Origin: an uncultured Eubacterium sp. | GTDB taxonomy: Bacteria; Bacillota; Clostridia; Lachnospirales; Lachnospiraceae | Reading direction: 5' to 3' | DNA: 64,000 nucleotides | Assembly: GCA_958446835.1 (NCBI GenBank) | Contig: CAUCXT010000003.1 | Location: 1 to 64,000, forward strand | Shown: one piece after another, positions 36,401 through 42,484 of the stretch | Layout of the letters: every line of letters begins with the position of its first letter | Position numbering within the stretch: the first letter of the stretch is position 1 | Notes under the pieces: model-generated | Seen by the model: the letters and a program-made list of their open reading frames with translations, nothing else | Database searches by the model: none | Told to the model about the DNA's origin: nothing | Program-made: the position numbers and the translations under genes

Positions 36401-36991
36401 CACAGTCTCAAACACAAGAATAGGATTGAACTCACTTCCGTTGGTTACTATAGGATATATCCTGCGAAATAAATCCAGAGCCTCTTTCTGATTCTTCTCA
36501 AGACCAATCTGCAATGTTCTCTCGTTATATCCATTTTTTTGAAGTTCTCCCGCAAAACGACTGTACGCATCAGGAAAACTGTTTTTCCACTGCTCTATCT
36601 TCTTAATTGCCTCACTGTAATAGCTGTCCGGTGTAATGCTATCAAGCCCTGCGCGCTTCAATGCATCGGTTATCCCGACAAGGAATGCCTGATTGAGGTC
36701 GGAATTAGTGCCCGATATAATAACAGGAAGATACGGTCTTTCCCTATGTCTTAACTTGTCCAGAAGCACCAGCAGTGTATGCGATTTCCCCTTGCCATAA
36801 GGTCCGATAAGCATGGTGGCATGCTCCCTGTCCTTATCCACATTGTCAAGATAATACTCAATAATTCTCTGCGATGAGCGCGTATACACATAGTTGTCTA
36901 TTTTCCCTCTGTTATCAAGGTCAAGATAGAGATTAACCGAATTCTCGAATCTTTTATCTACTTTAACCAAATCTTTAAGTTTAATTGTCAT
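33422..36991 (-). CDS. Large P-loop ATPase, BrxC/PglY-like
   Basis: A 1189-residue protein: an N-terminal AAA-type domain with Walker A GPYGKGKSH (63-71) and Walker B GIYVIFDEFSKY (Asp221/Glu222), followed by ~900 residues of mostly helical sequence without other motifs I can name. Size and Walker motifs resemble BrxC/PglY ATPases of BREX systems and DUF499/DUF6079-type proteins; DptF-like proteins also share the fold. It begins 2 nt after the DUF4007 gene, implying a shared complex. In BREX type 4 an ATPase of this kind works beside a PAPS-reductase-like BrxP. Exact family needs a profile search. Confidence 0.72.
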   Translation of the reverse strand: MTIKLKDLVKVDKRFENSVNLYLDLDNRGKIDNYVYTRSSQRIIEYYLDNVDKDREHATMLIGPYGKGKSHTLLVLLDKLRHRERPYLPVIISGTNSDLNQAFLVGITDALKRAGLDSITPDSYYSEAIKKIEQWKNSFPDAYSRFAGELQKNGYNERTLQIGLEKNQKEALDLFRRIYPIVTNGSEFNPILVFETVRIYEQVKETLARDYGYAGIYVIFDEFSKYIEGHEAETFSKDMKVLQDMCELSERSSVGQMFITFVAHKSIKEYGAKLPTDMRNAFRGVEGRIKEVLFVVSSQNNYELIGNVLKKDEAALRELPKIERYYENALNSYRFSCFSGLFDEADFKKYVVEGCFPLMPFTAYMLLHISEKVAQNERSIFTYLSHDEKGSVCRIIEEYGEDIADCGITADTVYDYFKNLFREEASDTVIHNEWLKAEYALSRTVDEVERKLIKIIALINIIDIPDELPADVPQLSSALNISEDECRTVVERMAEKRIIIYRSRRHSYSFYNNVGVDIQKEISQKAAKLSADADILGTLKEISEYDYVLPKKYNQIYSMTRYYEYVFMSPEQIEKLPSPEVLFEKHFSDGKIVAVVSDNRTDYSKELSERLKDDRIVVLVTKEAFDKGESIRKYIAAKSLMSDRSFIEDNVVLEQELVNYCDDISYEVNKFLKEAYNPESGICAVYHNGEEFPSGFRNGFSFNMFLSSIMTEYYNNAPVVNNELINRQNISAQNKKARNKIVDMILSSEDCSSFEKGTSPEATIYRAVLINTGILGDGGEDRGCAFVLSEIERFIAMCDSNKCSFKLLYDRLMGSGYGVRKGIIPIYVALCLSKLQDKPIVSFKEKEVNIDAAILGNINDSPSDYYLYVEHESMEKQNYIAGLMKLFGVSARATGVAGDREVLDGILRWYRALPQAAANIGRVVDVNEDMAAALRRLCMALRHQDYNPHEFLFKELVDIAGMLGDGDKVSSGKDGKKSSSTEASLTNDLSGAGSLAGALHNLTLLKAYLDGYLVKLSHEAAAVIKKRCKADDGDSLKAVLEEYYSEHGKRLGRMVLNSRISSILSYISDIPTYDEKEIVSKLSKLVTDIYIDDWRDGMLEKFRAGWDEFCDEAENTVNSESALNSIILKGEGGSLLERSYAYVEDDSTGYFLKNAIKDALDEFGDSLETNAKVAVLAQVLAELVAGESR

Positions 36992-36993
36992 CT

Positions 36994-37884
36994 CTATCCC
37001 CTCTGCGTCTTAGACTTATCCTCATAGTATTTCTCAATTACATTCTCCGGAGATATCTTATCCTGTAAATACACCATATCCAGTCCCGCCGTCCTGTTAA
37101 CAGCGATATAACCGTCGGCTGACAGCTTATCAAGATAGGAATTAAGGCTTACCCTGCTAAGGTTATATATCTTTCCGGGAAGTTCATCTCCTCTTAGCAG
37201 CGTGTCTATACTCACGCTGTCCGTTTTCTCTTCATAAAAATATCTCTCAATAAGATATAGCACAGCCAACCGTGGAAGCTGCTCCTCGGAAGGCATATAT
37301 TTCCTACATACACTGCCGCTTCTTTTTAAAAGAGACAGCTCCGAAAAAGGACTGACCTTCTTTTCCTCCGGATCATAGTCAACGTCCTTCTCCCTTGAAT
37401 ACATATTGATTATCGCAGTCACATCTGCCGCAACAGAGCTTCTCGGAATATCCTGCTTAGAGTACGCCTTAATCTCGCGGAACATATTTTCCTCAAGCTC
37501 TTCCTTAGTGTATTCCTCATTGCCTATTCTATTAAAAAATACATACCAGCTTGTAGCTAGTTCAGCATTGCTGGCAATGTTGCTGTGGAACATCCACATG
37601 GTAAAGCTGTCCTCGAAGTAGGAATCATACTGCTGTATCAGCTCCCCGAAACGGCTGAGCTTAACCTCGCCCTTGCTCTCAAGCGTTATACCGCCCACCC
37701 TCAGCCAGTAGCGTATCGCCTTAGCCATATTGGTACCGACGCCCAGCGCATCCGCCCCTAAGTTTTCCGAAAATACTCTCGGGTTATCCGCTACGGCTTT
37801 AAGTCCCTTGGCAAGCCAGCCCTCTCTCAATATGAATGTCTCATGTCCTTTTAGTCTTATCTTCTTAACTGTCTGTTCCGACAT
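36994..37884 (-). CDS. DUF4007 family protein
   Basis: A 296-residue protein with the DUF4007 signature LKGHETFILREGWLAKGLKAV (about residues 8-28), then GVGTNMAKAIRYWLRVGGI and winged-helix-like C-terminal sequence (LLRGDELPGKIYNLSRVSLNSYLDKLSADGYIAVNRTAGLDMVYL). DUF4007 genes typically accompany DndC-like PAPS-reductase genes, and the family is thought to be DNA-binding, but no activity is established. Start at 37884: GAGGA 5 nt upstream; a frame four codons longer has a poorer site. It is sandwiched between the DndC-like gene (24 nt) and the large ATPase (2 nt). Confidence 0.82.
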   Translation of the reverse strand: MSEQTVKKIRLKGHETFILREGWLAKGLKAVADNPRVFSENLGADALGVGTNMAKAIRYWLRVGGITLESKGEVKLSRFGELIQQYDSYFEDSFTMWMFHSNIASNAELATSWYVFFNRIGNEEYTKEELEENMFREIKAYSKQDIPRSSVAADVTAIINMYSREKDVDYDPEEKKVSPFSELSLLKRSGSVCRKYMPSEEQLPRLAVLYLIERYFYEEKTDSVSIDTLLRGDELPGKIYNLSRVSLNSYLDKLSADGYIAVNRTAGLDMVYLQDKISPENVIEKYYEDKSKTQRG

Positions 37885-37908
37885 AATGTTCCTCATTTCC
37901 GTCTATAG

Positions 37909-39639
37909 TCATGCCTGCTTTCTTTTTACAGCAAGCACCTTCTTCATATAACATCCCGAATTGAAGTGGTTCACACACTGTGCACAACGAATACATTTAT
38001 CATCATCTATATGATATCTGTTTCCACCATCCGGCATACTCTCCAATCTTATCGCACCATGCTTGCATACGCCTTCGCAGGCACGACAGCCCATGCATAG
38101 CTGGTACTTGGTGAGCTGACACTTCACCTTCTCCTCAGCAGCCTCCACAGTCTTCGCCCTGTCAAGATGATAGTCAAGTATCGTAACCTTCAGATGATTG
38201 CTGCCTTTTCTTCCCTGAAGTCTTAAGACTGCAGCCCCCTTGCGGTTAAGTACATATACTTCTCCAAGGCGCGGATTTCCCATATTAAAATCAAGATATC
38301 CGAAGGGCTTAAAAAGCTCGTACAGCTCATCATCTATAGGCTTTAAAAGCTCATAATTAAAGCTGTTCTCCTCAAGTGCACATGGCTTAAAGCTGACAAC
38401 CGCATTGTCCGCGTAGGCTATTCCGTTACCGCCCTGTCTTGCCTTCCACTTGCCGCTTCGGACATATTCCTCCGCGTCCGGCTTGCCTATTCTCCTTGCA
38501 AAATCCACCAAAAATTCCTGCCATTTTCCGTACTGTTCCGGCATATATATCTTAGACAGGAATTCCGACCATACGCTGTTGTTCGGACAGCAAAAGCACC
38601 CAACCCTTGCATAACCGTAAGTGTACGCCTCATTGAAATCTATCTTTCTCTTCAAAATATACAGCCATACATCGAAGTCCATCCAGTCGATAGCTGGCGA
38701 TACCGTGTTCTGCCTTGAAATCTTACGTCCCTGTGTCTCCCTGTCATACTTGCTTCTGCTTGCCGATTCACTGCGTCTTATCCCATAGAAAGCGAGTATT
38801 CTCGTCTTATCCTTAAACAGCGCCGTAAGCTTCCTGTTAATTGCCCCAGTCTTAAAAATCGTACAGCACCAGCGCATAACACGGCTCGGAGGACCTATCA
38901 TATCACATAACTGGGAAAAATCTTTCTCCTTATTCCGCGATGAAAGTACCGGAGTCATCGGATGTGACTTCTTAAAGCGTCCTACATACTCCTCAGTCTT
39001 TGGAAATTCCAACGTAGTATCTCCAAATATATGTAATATCTTTGGATTACTCAACGCTCTCATTACCAAATCTGATGTCACCGTCGAATCCTTGCCTCCC
39101 GAAAAGGAGACAAACATATCCTTCACATCATAATCTGCCGACACTTCCCTTATATAATTGAGTGCCTCCTGTGTTATCTCATCGTATCTTGAGTTATTAC
39201 ATTCTATAAAACGGCTTACATACTCTTCAAACCGATTATTCCTATTCGGTTTCTCGTATTCGTTAAGCGATTCTCTTATTCTTACAATATCTTCATCAGA
39301 TAGCCTTACAAGCTGTGCAACATTAAAGCGCTTCAAGACGCCATCTATCAGATAATAATTTCCCGAAGCATTCCACACTGATGAATTGATATACTTAAGT
39401 GGTTCACCCTCTAATATCTCATACAGAAGTCTCTCCTTAGGAAATACCGGTCTTAAATCGGAAGCTATTCTCCTACATTCTGTGTGGCATACAGGGCATA
39501 CTGCTTCATAAAGCGGTACATTACACTTAGCGCAGTAATAAATGTCCGATATGCTCTCAACATTCTCCCTGCTTCCACATTCATCACAGAAATTTCTCTC
39601 CAATTCTATGTTGTGCACCGTGCATCTGTATCGTCGCAT
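37909..39639 (-). CDS. DndC-like PAPS-reductase-family sulfurtransferase fused to zinc ribbon and ferredoxin
   Basis: A 576-residue protein in three parts. Residues 1-60 carry four CxxC-type pairs (Cys18-Cys21, Cys36-Cys39, Cys48-Cys51), a zinc ribbon. Residues ~160-420 are the PP-loop ATP-pyrophosphatase domain with SFSGGKDST (180-186), plus Cys258-Cys259 (RWCCTIFK) and Cys348/350/351 (GCFCCPNN), which match the DndC [4Fe-4S] ligands. Residues ~507-570 are a two-cluster ferredoxin (CMGCRACEGVC, CIRCAQC...C). DndC activates DNA backbone phosphate for sulfur insertion; classic DndC lacks the attached ferredoxin, so this version may carry its own electron supply. The start overlaps the HTH gene by 34 bp. 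Confidence 0.85.
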   Translation of the reverse strand: MRRYRCTVHNIELERNFCDECGSRENVESISDIYYCAKCNVPLYEAVCPVCHTECRRIASDLRPVFPKERLLYEILEGEPLKYINSSVWNASGNYYLIDGVLKRFNVAQLVRLSDEDIVRIRESLNEYEKPNRNNRFEEYVSRFIECNNSRYDEITQEALNYIREVSADYDVKDMFVSFSGGKDSTVTSDLVMRALSNPKILHIFGDTTLEFPKTEEYVGRFKKSHPMTPVLSSRNKEKDFSQLCDMIGPPSRVMRWCCTIFKTGAINRKLTALFKDKTRILAFYGIRRSESASRSKYDRETQGRKISRQNTVSPAIDWMDFDVWLYILKRKIDFNEAYTYGYARVGCFCCPNNSVWSEFLSKIYMPEQYGKWQEFLVDFARRIGKPDAEEYVRSGKWKARQGGNGIAYADNAVVSFKPCALEENSFNYELLKPIDDELYELFKPFGYLDFNMGNPRLGEVYVLNRKGAAVLRLQGRKGSNHLKVTILDYHLDRAKTVEAAEEKVKCQLTKYQLCMGCRACEGVCKHGAIRLESMPDGGNRYHIDDDKCIRCAQCVNHFNSGCYMKKVLAVKRKQA

Positions 39640-39836
39640 TCCGTCCTCCTAAAGCTCTCAGGTCTGACATTAAGATATCTGCACAATTCCAGAAATTCTG
39701 CCGCCTCAAGCTCCACACCACTCTCATAAGTCAACCTGTCTGCCGGAATCCCTGTCTGACGCTCAATAATTTCTGCCGATATATGATTGTCCTGCAAATA
39801 ATGCGCAACCTTCTGCGTAACAGTCTGTCTGTCCAC
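39606..39836 (-). CDS. Small helix-turn-helix protein leading the operon
   Basis: A 76-residue basic/acidic mixed protein with a lambda-repressor-like helix-turn-helix: TVTQKVAHYLQDNHISAEIIERQTGIPADRLTYESGVELEAAEFLELCRYLNVRPESF. It begins with GTG at 39836, with GGAG 9 nt upstream, and overlaps the DndC-like gene by 34 bp, so the two are translationally coupled. The promoter about 100 nt upstream has a perfect inverted repeat in its spacer, a likely target of this protein. Autorepression of the defence operon is therefore the simplest reading. The GTG start and small size leave some doubt. Confidence 0.65.
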   Translation of the reverse strand: MDRQTVTQKVAHYLQDNHISAEIIERQTGIPADRLTYESGVELEAAEFLELCRYLNVRPESFRRTECDDTDARCTT

Positions 39837-39880
39837 CTCTCAAAGCTCCATCCAATCTTAATAATTTTCCATGAGTAAAA

Positions 39881-39893
39881 TTCTTAGTTTTAC
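39881..39893. repeat. 13-bp inverted repeat flanking the operon promoter, arm 1
   Basis: TTCTTAGTTTTAC here is an exact reverse complement of GTAAAACTAAGAA at 40042-40054. The arms enclose the promoter of the nine-gene operon. Between them is a further perfect palindrome, AATTCT-A-AGAATT (39981-39993). Confidence 0.55.
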
Positions 39894-39937
39894 AGAAAAT
39901 ATTTTAACAAAAACCGATTCTCACAGAAACTGATACT

Positions 39938-39966
39938 ATTATAGTCTCAATTTTTGAGAATTTCAA
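39938..39966 (-). promoter_or_regulatory. Promoter of the nine-gene operon with an operator in its spacer
   Basis: Minus-strand TTGAAA (39961-39966), 17-nt spacer, TATAAT (39938-39943). The spacer contains the perfect inverted repeat TCTCAA-N3-TTGAGA (39945-39959). A repressor bound there would block RNA polymerase. The start codon of the HTH gene lies about 95 nt downstream. Confidence 0.8.
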
Positions 39967-40041
39967 CAATATAATTCTGTAATTCTAAGAATTGTTTGAC
40001 CTGCATGTTTGTGTGGGATATTATAGGAAAGGAATGTTTCC

Positions 40042-40054
40042 GTAAAACTAAGAA
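40042..40054. repeat. 13-bp inverted repeat flanking the operon promoter, arm 2
   Basis: GTAAAACTAAGAA, the partner of 39881-39893. The interval 39894-40041 between the arms holds only the promoter and palindromes. Confidence 0.55.
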
Positions 40055-40216
40055 AAAGTAAATTGCGAAAACATTTGTGTTATGAACAGAGAATTATTTT
40101 TAAGAAGTGTTATTAAAAATCAATATACAAATGATCATAAATAAAGCTCATGTTGATATAGACATACCAACACTTGGCTATACTCTCACATGAGCCTATA
40201 AATTCCGGAGGAATAC

Positions 40217-40546
40217 ATGAAAAATGAAATGATAGCAAAGGTTCTAAAAGAACTGCGAAAACAGAATTCAATGACTGTACACGATGTAGTCCTGAAGCTC
40301 AGCGATAAGTCAATAAACGTAGCTGATAAAACACTGTACGGATGGGAAAGTGGACAGGCACAGCCCGATGCCGATACTCTTCTTGTCCTGTGCGAGATAT
40401 ATCAGGTTGATGATATACTGAGTACATTTGGATACAAGGAAAATACACCGATTAATGCGACTGAATACGAAAAAAAAGTTATATTTGCGCTGAGGGAACA
40501 TCCTGAAATGGCTCCTGCGGTGAATAAGCTGTTGGACATCGAATGA
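40217..40546 (+). CDS. XRE-family transcriptional regulator
   Basis: A 109-residue regulator. A helix-turn-helix covers about residues 4-66 (MIAKVLKELRKQNSMTVHDVVLKLSDKSINVADKTLYGWESGQAQPDADTLLVLCEIYQVDDILSTFG); the C-terminal helix (ATEYEKKVIFALREHPEMAPAVNKLLDIE) resembles the dimerisation tail of stand-alone phage-type regulators. GGAGGA stands before the ATG. It is divergent from the nine-gene defence operon and convergent with ilvC, so it could act on either its own promoter or the defence operon. Confidence 0.85.
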   Translation: MKNEMIAKVLKELRKQNSMTVHDVVLKLSDKSINVADKTLYGWESGQAQPDADTLLVLCEIYQVDDILSTFGYKENTPINATEYEKKVIFALREHPEMAPAVNKLLDIE

Positions 40547-40588
40547 TTCTGATATAGAATATAGATATAATACAATAAGTTTTAACAC

Positions 40589-40628
40589 AAAAGCTCCACA
40601 CGGAATATAAATTCCATGTGGAGCTTTT
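40589..40628. terminator. Bidirectional terminator, XRE / ilvC
   Basis: AAAAGCTCCACA (40589-40600) pairs with TGTGGAGCTTTT (40617-40628), with an inner GGAAT/ATTCC stem. A- and T-tracts on both sides suit both transcripts. Confidence 0.88.
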
Positions 40629-40681
40629 ATTCTGTCCTTCGACAGTTAATTTACATAAAATTATGTACCGGAAATTGCAGC

Positions 40682-41701
40682 TTAGTTGTTAATGAGCTTG
40701 TCCTCTTCATTGTTCCAGCTATAGAGCTTACGAATCTCAGCGCCAACCTTCTCTGATGGGTGCTCTGCTGCTAAGTTTCTCATAGCACGGAAATGAGCCT
40801 GACCGCCTGCGCTTGACATATCGAGTAAGAAATCCTTAGCGAATGTACCATCCTGAATATCCTTAAGAATCTTCTTCATAGTCTTCTTAGTCTCTTCTGT
40901 GATAAGCTTAGGTCCTGTGATGTAGTCACCGTACTCAGCTGTGTTGGAGATAGAATATCTCATTCCTGAGAAACCTGACTGATAGATAAGGTCAACAATG
41001 AGCTTCATCTCATGGATACACTCAAAGTATGCATTTCTCTCGTCATAGCCTGCCTCAACAAGTGTCTCAAAACCAGCCTGCATAAGTGCACATACACCGC
41101 CGCAGAGAACTGCCTGCTCACCAAAGAGGTCTGTCTCTGTCTCTGTTCTGAAGGTTGTCTCAAGGACACCTGCTCTTGCACCACCAATAGCGAGTGCATA
41201 AGCAAGTGCAAGATCAAGAGCCTTACCTGTTGCATCCTGATGTACGGCAACAAGACAAGGAACACCCTTACCTGCCTGATACTCACTTCTTACAGTGTGG
41301 CCAGGTCCCTTAGGAGCTATCATTGTTACATCAACGCCCTTAGGTGGAACTATCTGTCCGAAATGGATATTGAAACCATGAGCGAACATAAGCATGTTGC
41401 CCGGCTCAAGATTCGGCTCGATGGACTCCTTGTAAAGCTTAGCCTGAAGCTCATCATTGATGAGAATCATAATAATATCTGCTCTCTTAGCTGCCTCTGC
41501 TGCTGTATATACTTCAAAGCCCTGAGCCTCTGCCTTAGCCCATGACTTACTTCCCTCGTAGAGACCAATAATAACTTTACAACCTGAATCCTTAGCGTTA
41601 AGTGCGTGTGCATGACCCTGTGAGCCATAGCCTATAACTGCAATTGTCTTACCATCAAGTAAGGAAAGGTTACAGTCTTCCTGGTAATAAATCTTTGCCA
41701 T
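40682..41701 (-). CDS. ilvC: Ketol-acid reductoisomerase
   Basis: A 339-residue NADPH-dependent enzyme of valine and isoleucine synthesis. The N-terminal Rossmann fold has GYGSQGHAHALNAKDSG; the C-terminal knotted domain has the Mg/substrate residues in DLFGEQAVLCGGV and NAYFECIHEMKLIVDLIYQSG. Length identifies the class I (short) form. AGGAGGA precedes the ATG. It follows ilvN by 56 nt in one operon; ilvB is not in the window. Confidence 0.95.
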   Translation of the reverse strand: MAKIYYQEDCNLSLLDGKTIAVIGYGSQGHAHALNAKDSGCKVIIGLYEGSKSWAKAEAQGFEVYTAAEAAKRADIIMILINDELQAKLYKESIEPNLEPGNMLMFAHGFNIHFGQIVPPKGVDVTMIAPKGPGHTVRSEYQAGKGVPCLVAVHQDATGKALDLALAYALAIGGARAGVLETTFRTETETDLFGEQAVLCGGVCALMQAGFETLVEAGYDERNAYFECIHEMKLIVDLIYQSGFSGMRYSISNTAEYGDYITGPKLITEETKKTMKKILKDIQDGTFAKDFLLDMSSAGGQAHFRAMRNLAAEHPSEKVGAEIRKLYSWNNEEDKLINN

Positions 41702-41757
41702 TTTAATATCCTCCTGAATATAAAAAGTATTTCTATGTAGTTGCGTGGTAGCTTAAA

Positions 41758-42243
41758 CTACGCAATGACACCTCTCTTAAGTCCTGTAAGACCTGTTCTG
41801 GCTAAATCAAGAATCTCATAGCCATCTAAAAGTCCAAGGAAAGCAGTGAGCTTAGCTTCATTTCCCGTAAGCTCTATCATAACACTCTCAGGTGCTACGT
41901 CAACAATCTTGGCGCGGAACACTTCTGCAACTGTGATAACCTGTGAGCGCTCCTTAGCGTCACACTTCACTCTGCAAAGAATAAGCTCCCTGCATACAGA
42001 TGCACCCTCCGGAAGAACCTCAATGCTCTTCACGTCAATAAGCTTTGAAAGCTGCTTCTCAATCTGGTCAAGGACATCCTCCTCACCTGAAGCTGCGACA
42101 GTCATTCTTGATACTGAAGGATTCTCTGTGACACCTACAGTAAGACTATCGATATTGTAACCTCTGCGGCTGAAAAGTCCGGCTATTCTGCTGAGTACTC
42201 CGGCTTCATTCTCAACCAACAGTGAAAATACTCTCTGTCTCAT
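41758..42243 (-). CDS. ilvN: Acetolactate synthase regulatory subunit
   Basis: A 161-residue small subunit: an N-terminal ACT domain (RQRVFSLLVENEAGVLSRIAGLFSRRGYNIDSLTVGVTENPSVSRMTV) that binds valine, and a C-terminal activation domain ending GYEILDLARTGLTGLKRG. It activates and gives feedback control to the IlvB catalytic subunit, which is encoded elsewhere. The start at 42243 is set by GGAGG 5 nt upstream; a frame four codons longer overlaps that site. It is first in ilvN-ilvC with a ~120-nt leader. Confidence 0.93.
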   Translation of the reverse strand: MRQRVFSLLVENEAGVLSRIAGLFSRRGYNIDSLTVGVTENPSVSRMTVAASGEEDVLDQIEKQLSKLIDVKSIEVLPEGASVCRELILCRVKCDAKERSQVITVAEVFRAKIVDVAPESVMIELTGNEAKLTAFLGLLDGYEILDLARTGLTGLKRGVIA

Positions 42244-42371
42244 AAGCACCTCCATTAATCATCCTCCGACTGTTATGTTATAGAATATATCACAATTCAT
42301 TCTGTTGAATATTCACAGCTTTCTTCTATAACTGTATTTACAGCTCATAAATATGTCGGACGTTACCTAGT

Positions 42372-42400
42372 ATTTTAACAATAGATTGATGATTTGTCAA
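42372..42400 (-). promoter_or_regulatory. ilvN-ilvC promoter
   Basis: Minus-strand TTGACA (42395-42400), 17-nt spacer, TAAAAT (42372-42377). The ~120-nt leader has GTCGGA/TCCGAC complementary segments (42355-42360 and 42265-42270), the latter just upstream of the ribosome binding site. Confidence 0.7.
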
Positions 42401-42439
42401 CAGAAATTACTATAATACTTTAAAACATTAAAATGCAAA

Positions 42440-42468
42440 AAACTTACACAGCTAAACTGTGTAAGTTT
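42440..42468 (-). terminator. Terminator of the AI-2E family gene
   Basis: A perfect 12-bp stem, AAACTTACACAG (42440-42451) with CTGTGTAAGTTT (42457-42468), 5-nt loop, followed on the minus strand by TTTTTGC. Confidence 0.85.
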
Positions 42469-42484
42469 AATATCAATTCTTGAT

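Larger units (their letters stand above)
27132..39836 (-). other. Nine-gene candidate phosphorothioation-type defence operon
   Basis: All nine genes read on the minus strand with gaps of 2-56 nt or overlap: small HTH, DndC-like sulfurtransferase, DUF4007, BrxC-like ATPase, cysteine desulfurase, DUF262-DUF1524, a 50-residue gene, DndD-like ATPase, a 168-residue protein. Cysteine desulfurase + DndC-like + DndD-like is the core of sulfur insertion into DNA; DUF262-DUF1524 resembles the SspE restriction effector; the large ATPase and a PAPS-reductase partner recall BREX type 4. No PglZ, BrxL, DndB, Dpt proteins or methyltransferase are present. Function as a modification-dependent defence system is an inference from these families. 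Confidence 0.7.

Noticed and set aside
27132..39836. A complete BREX type 4 system
   Set aside because: PglZ and BrxL are not present, and a cysteine desulfurase and DndD-like ATPase, which BREX does not need, are.
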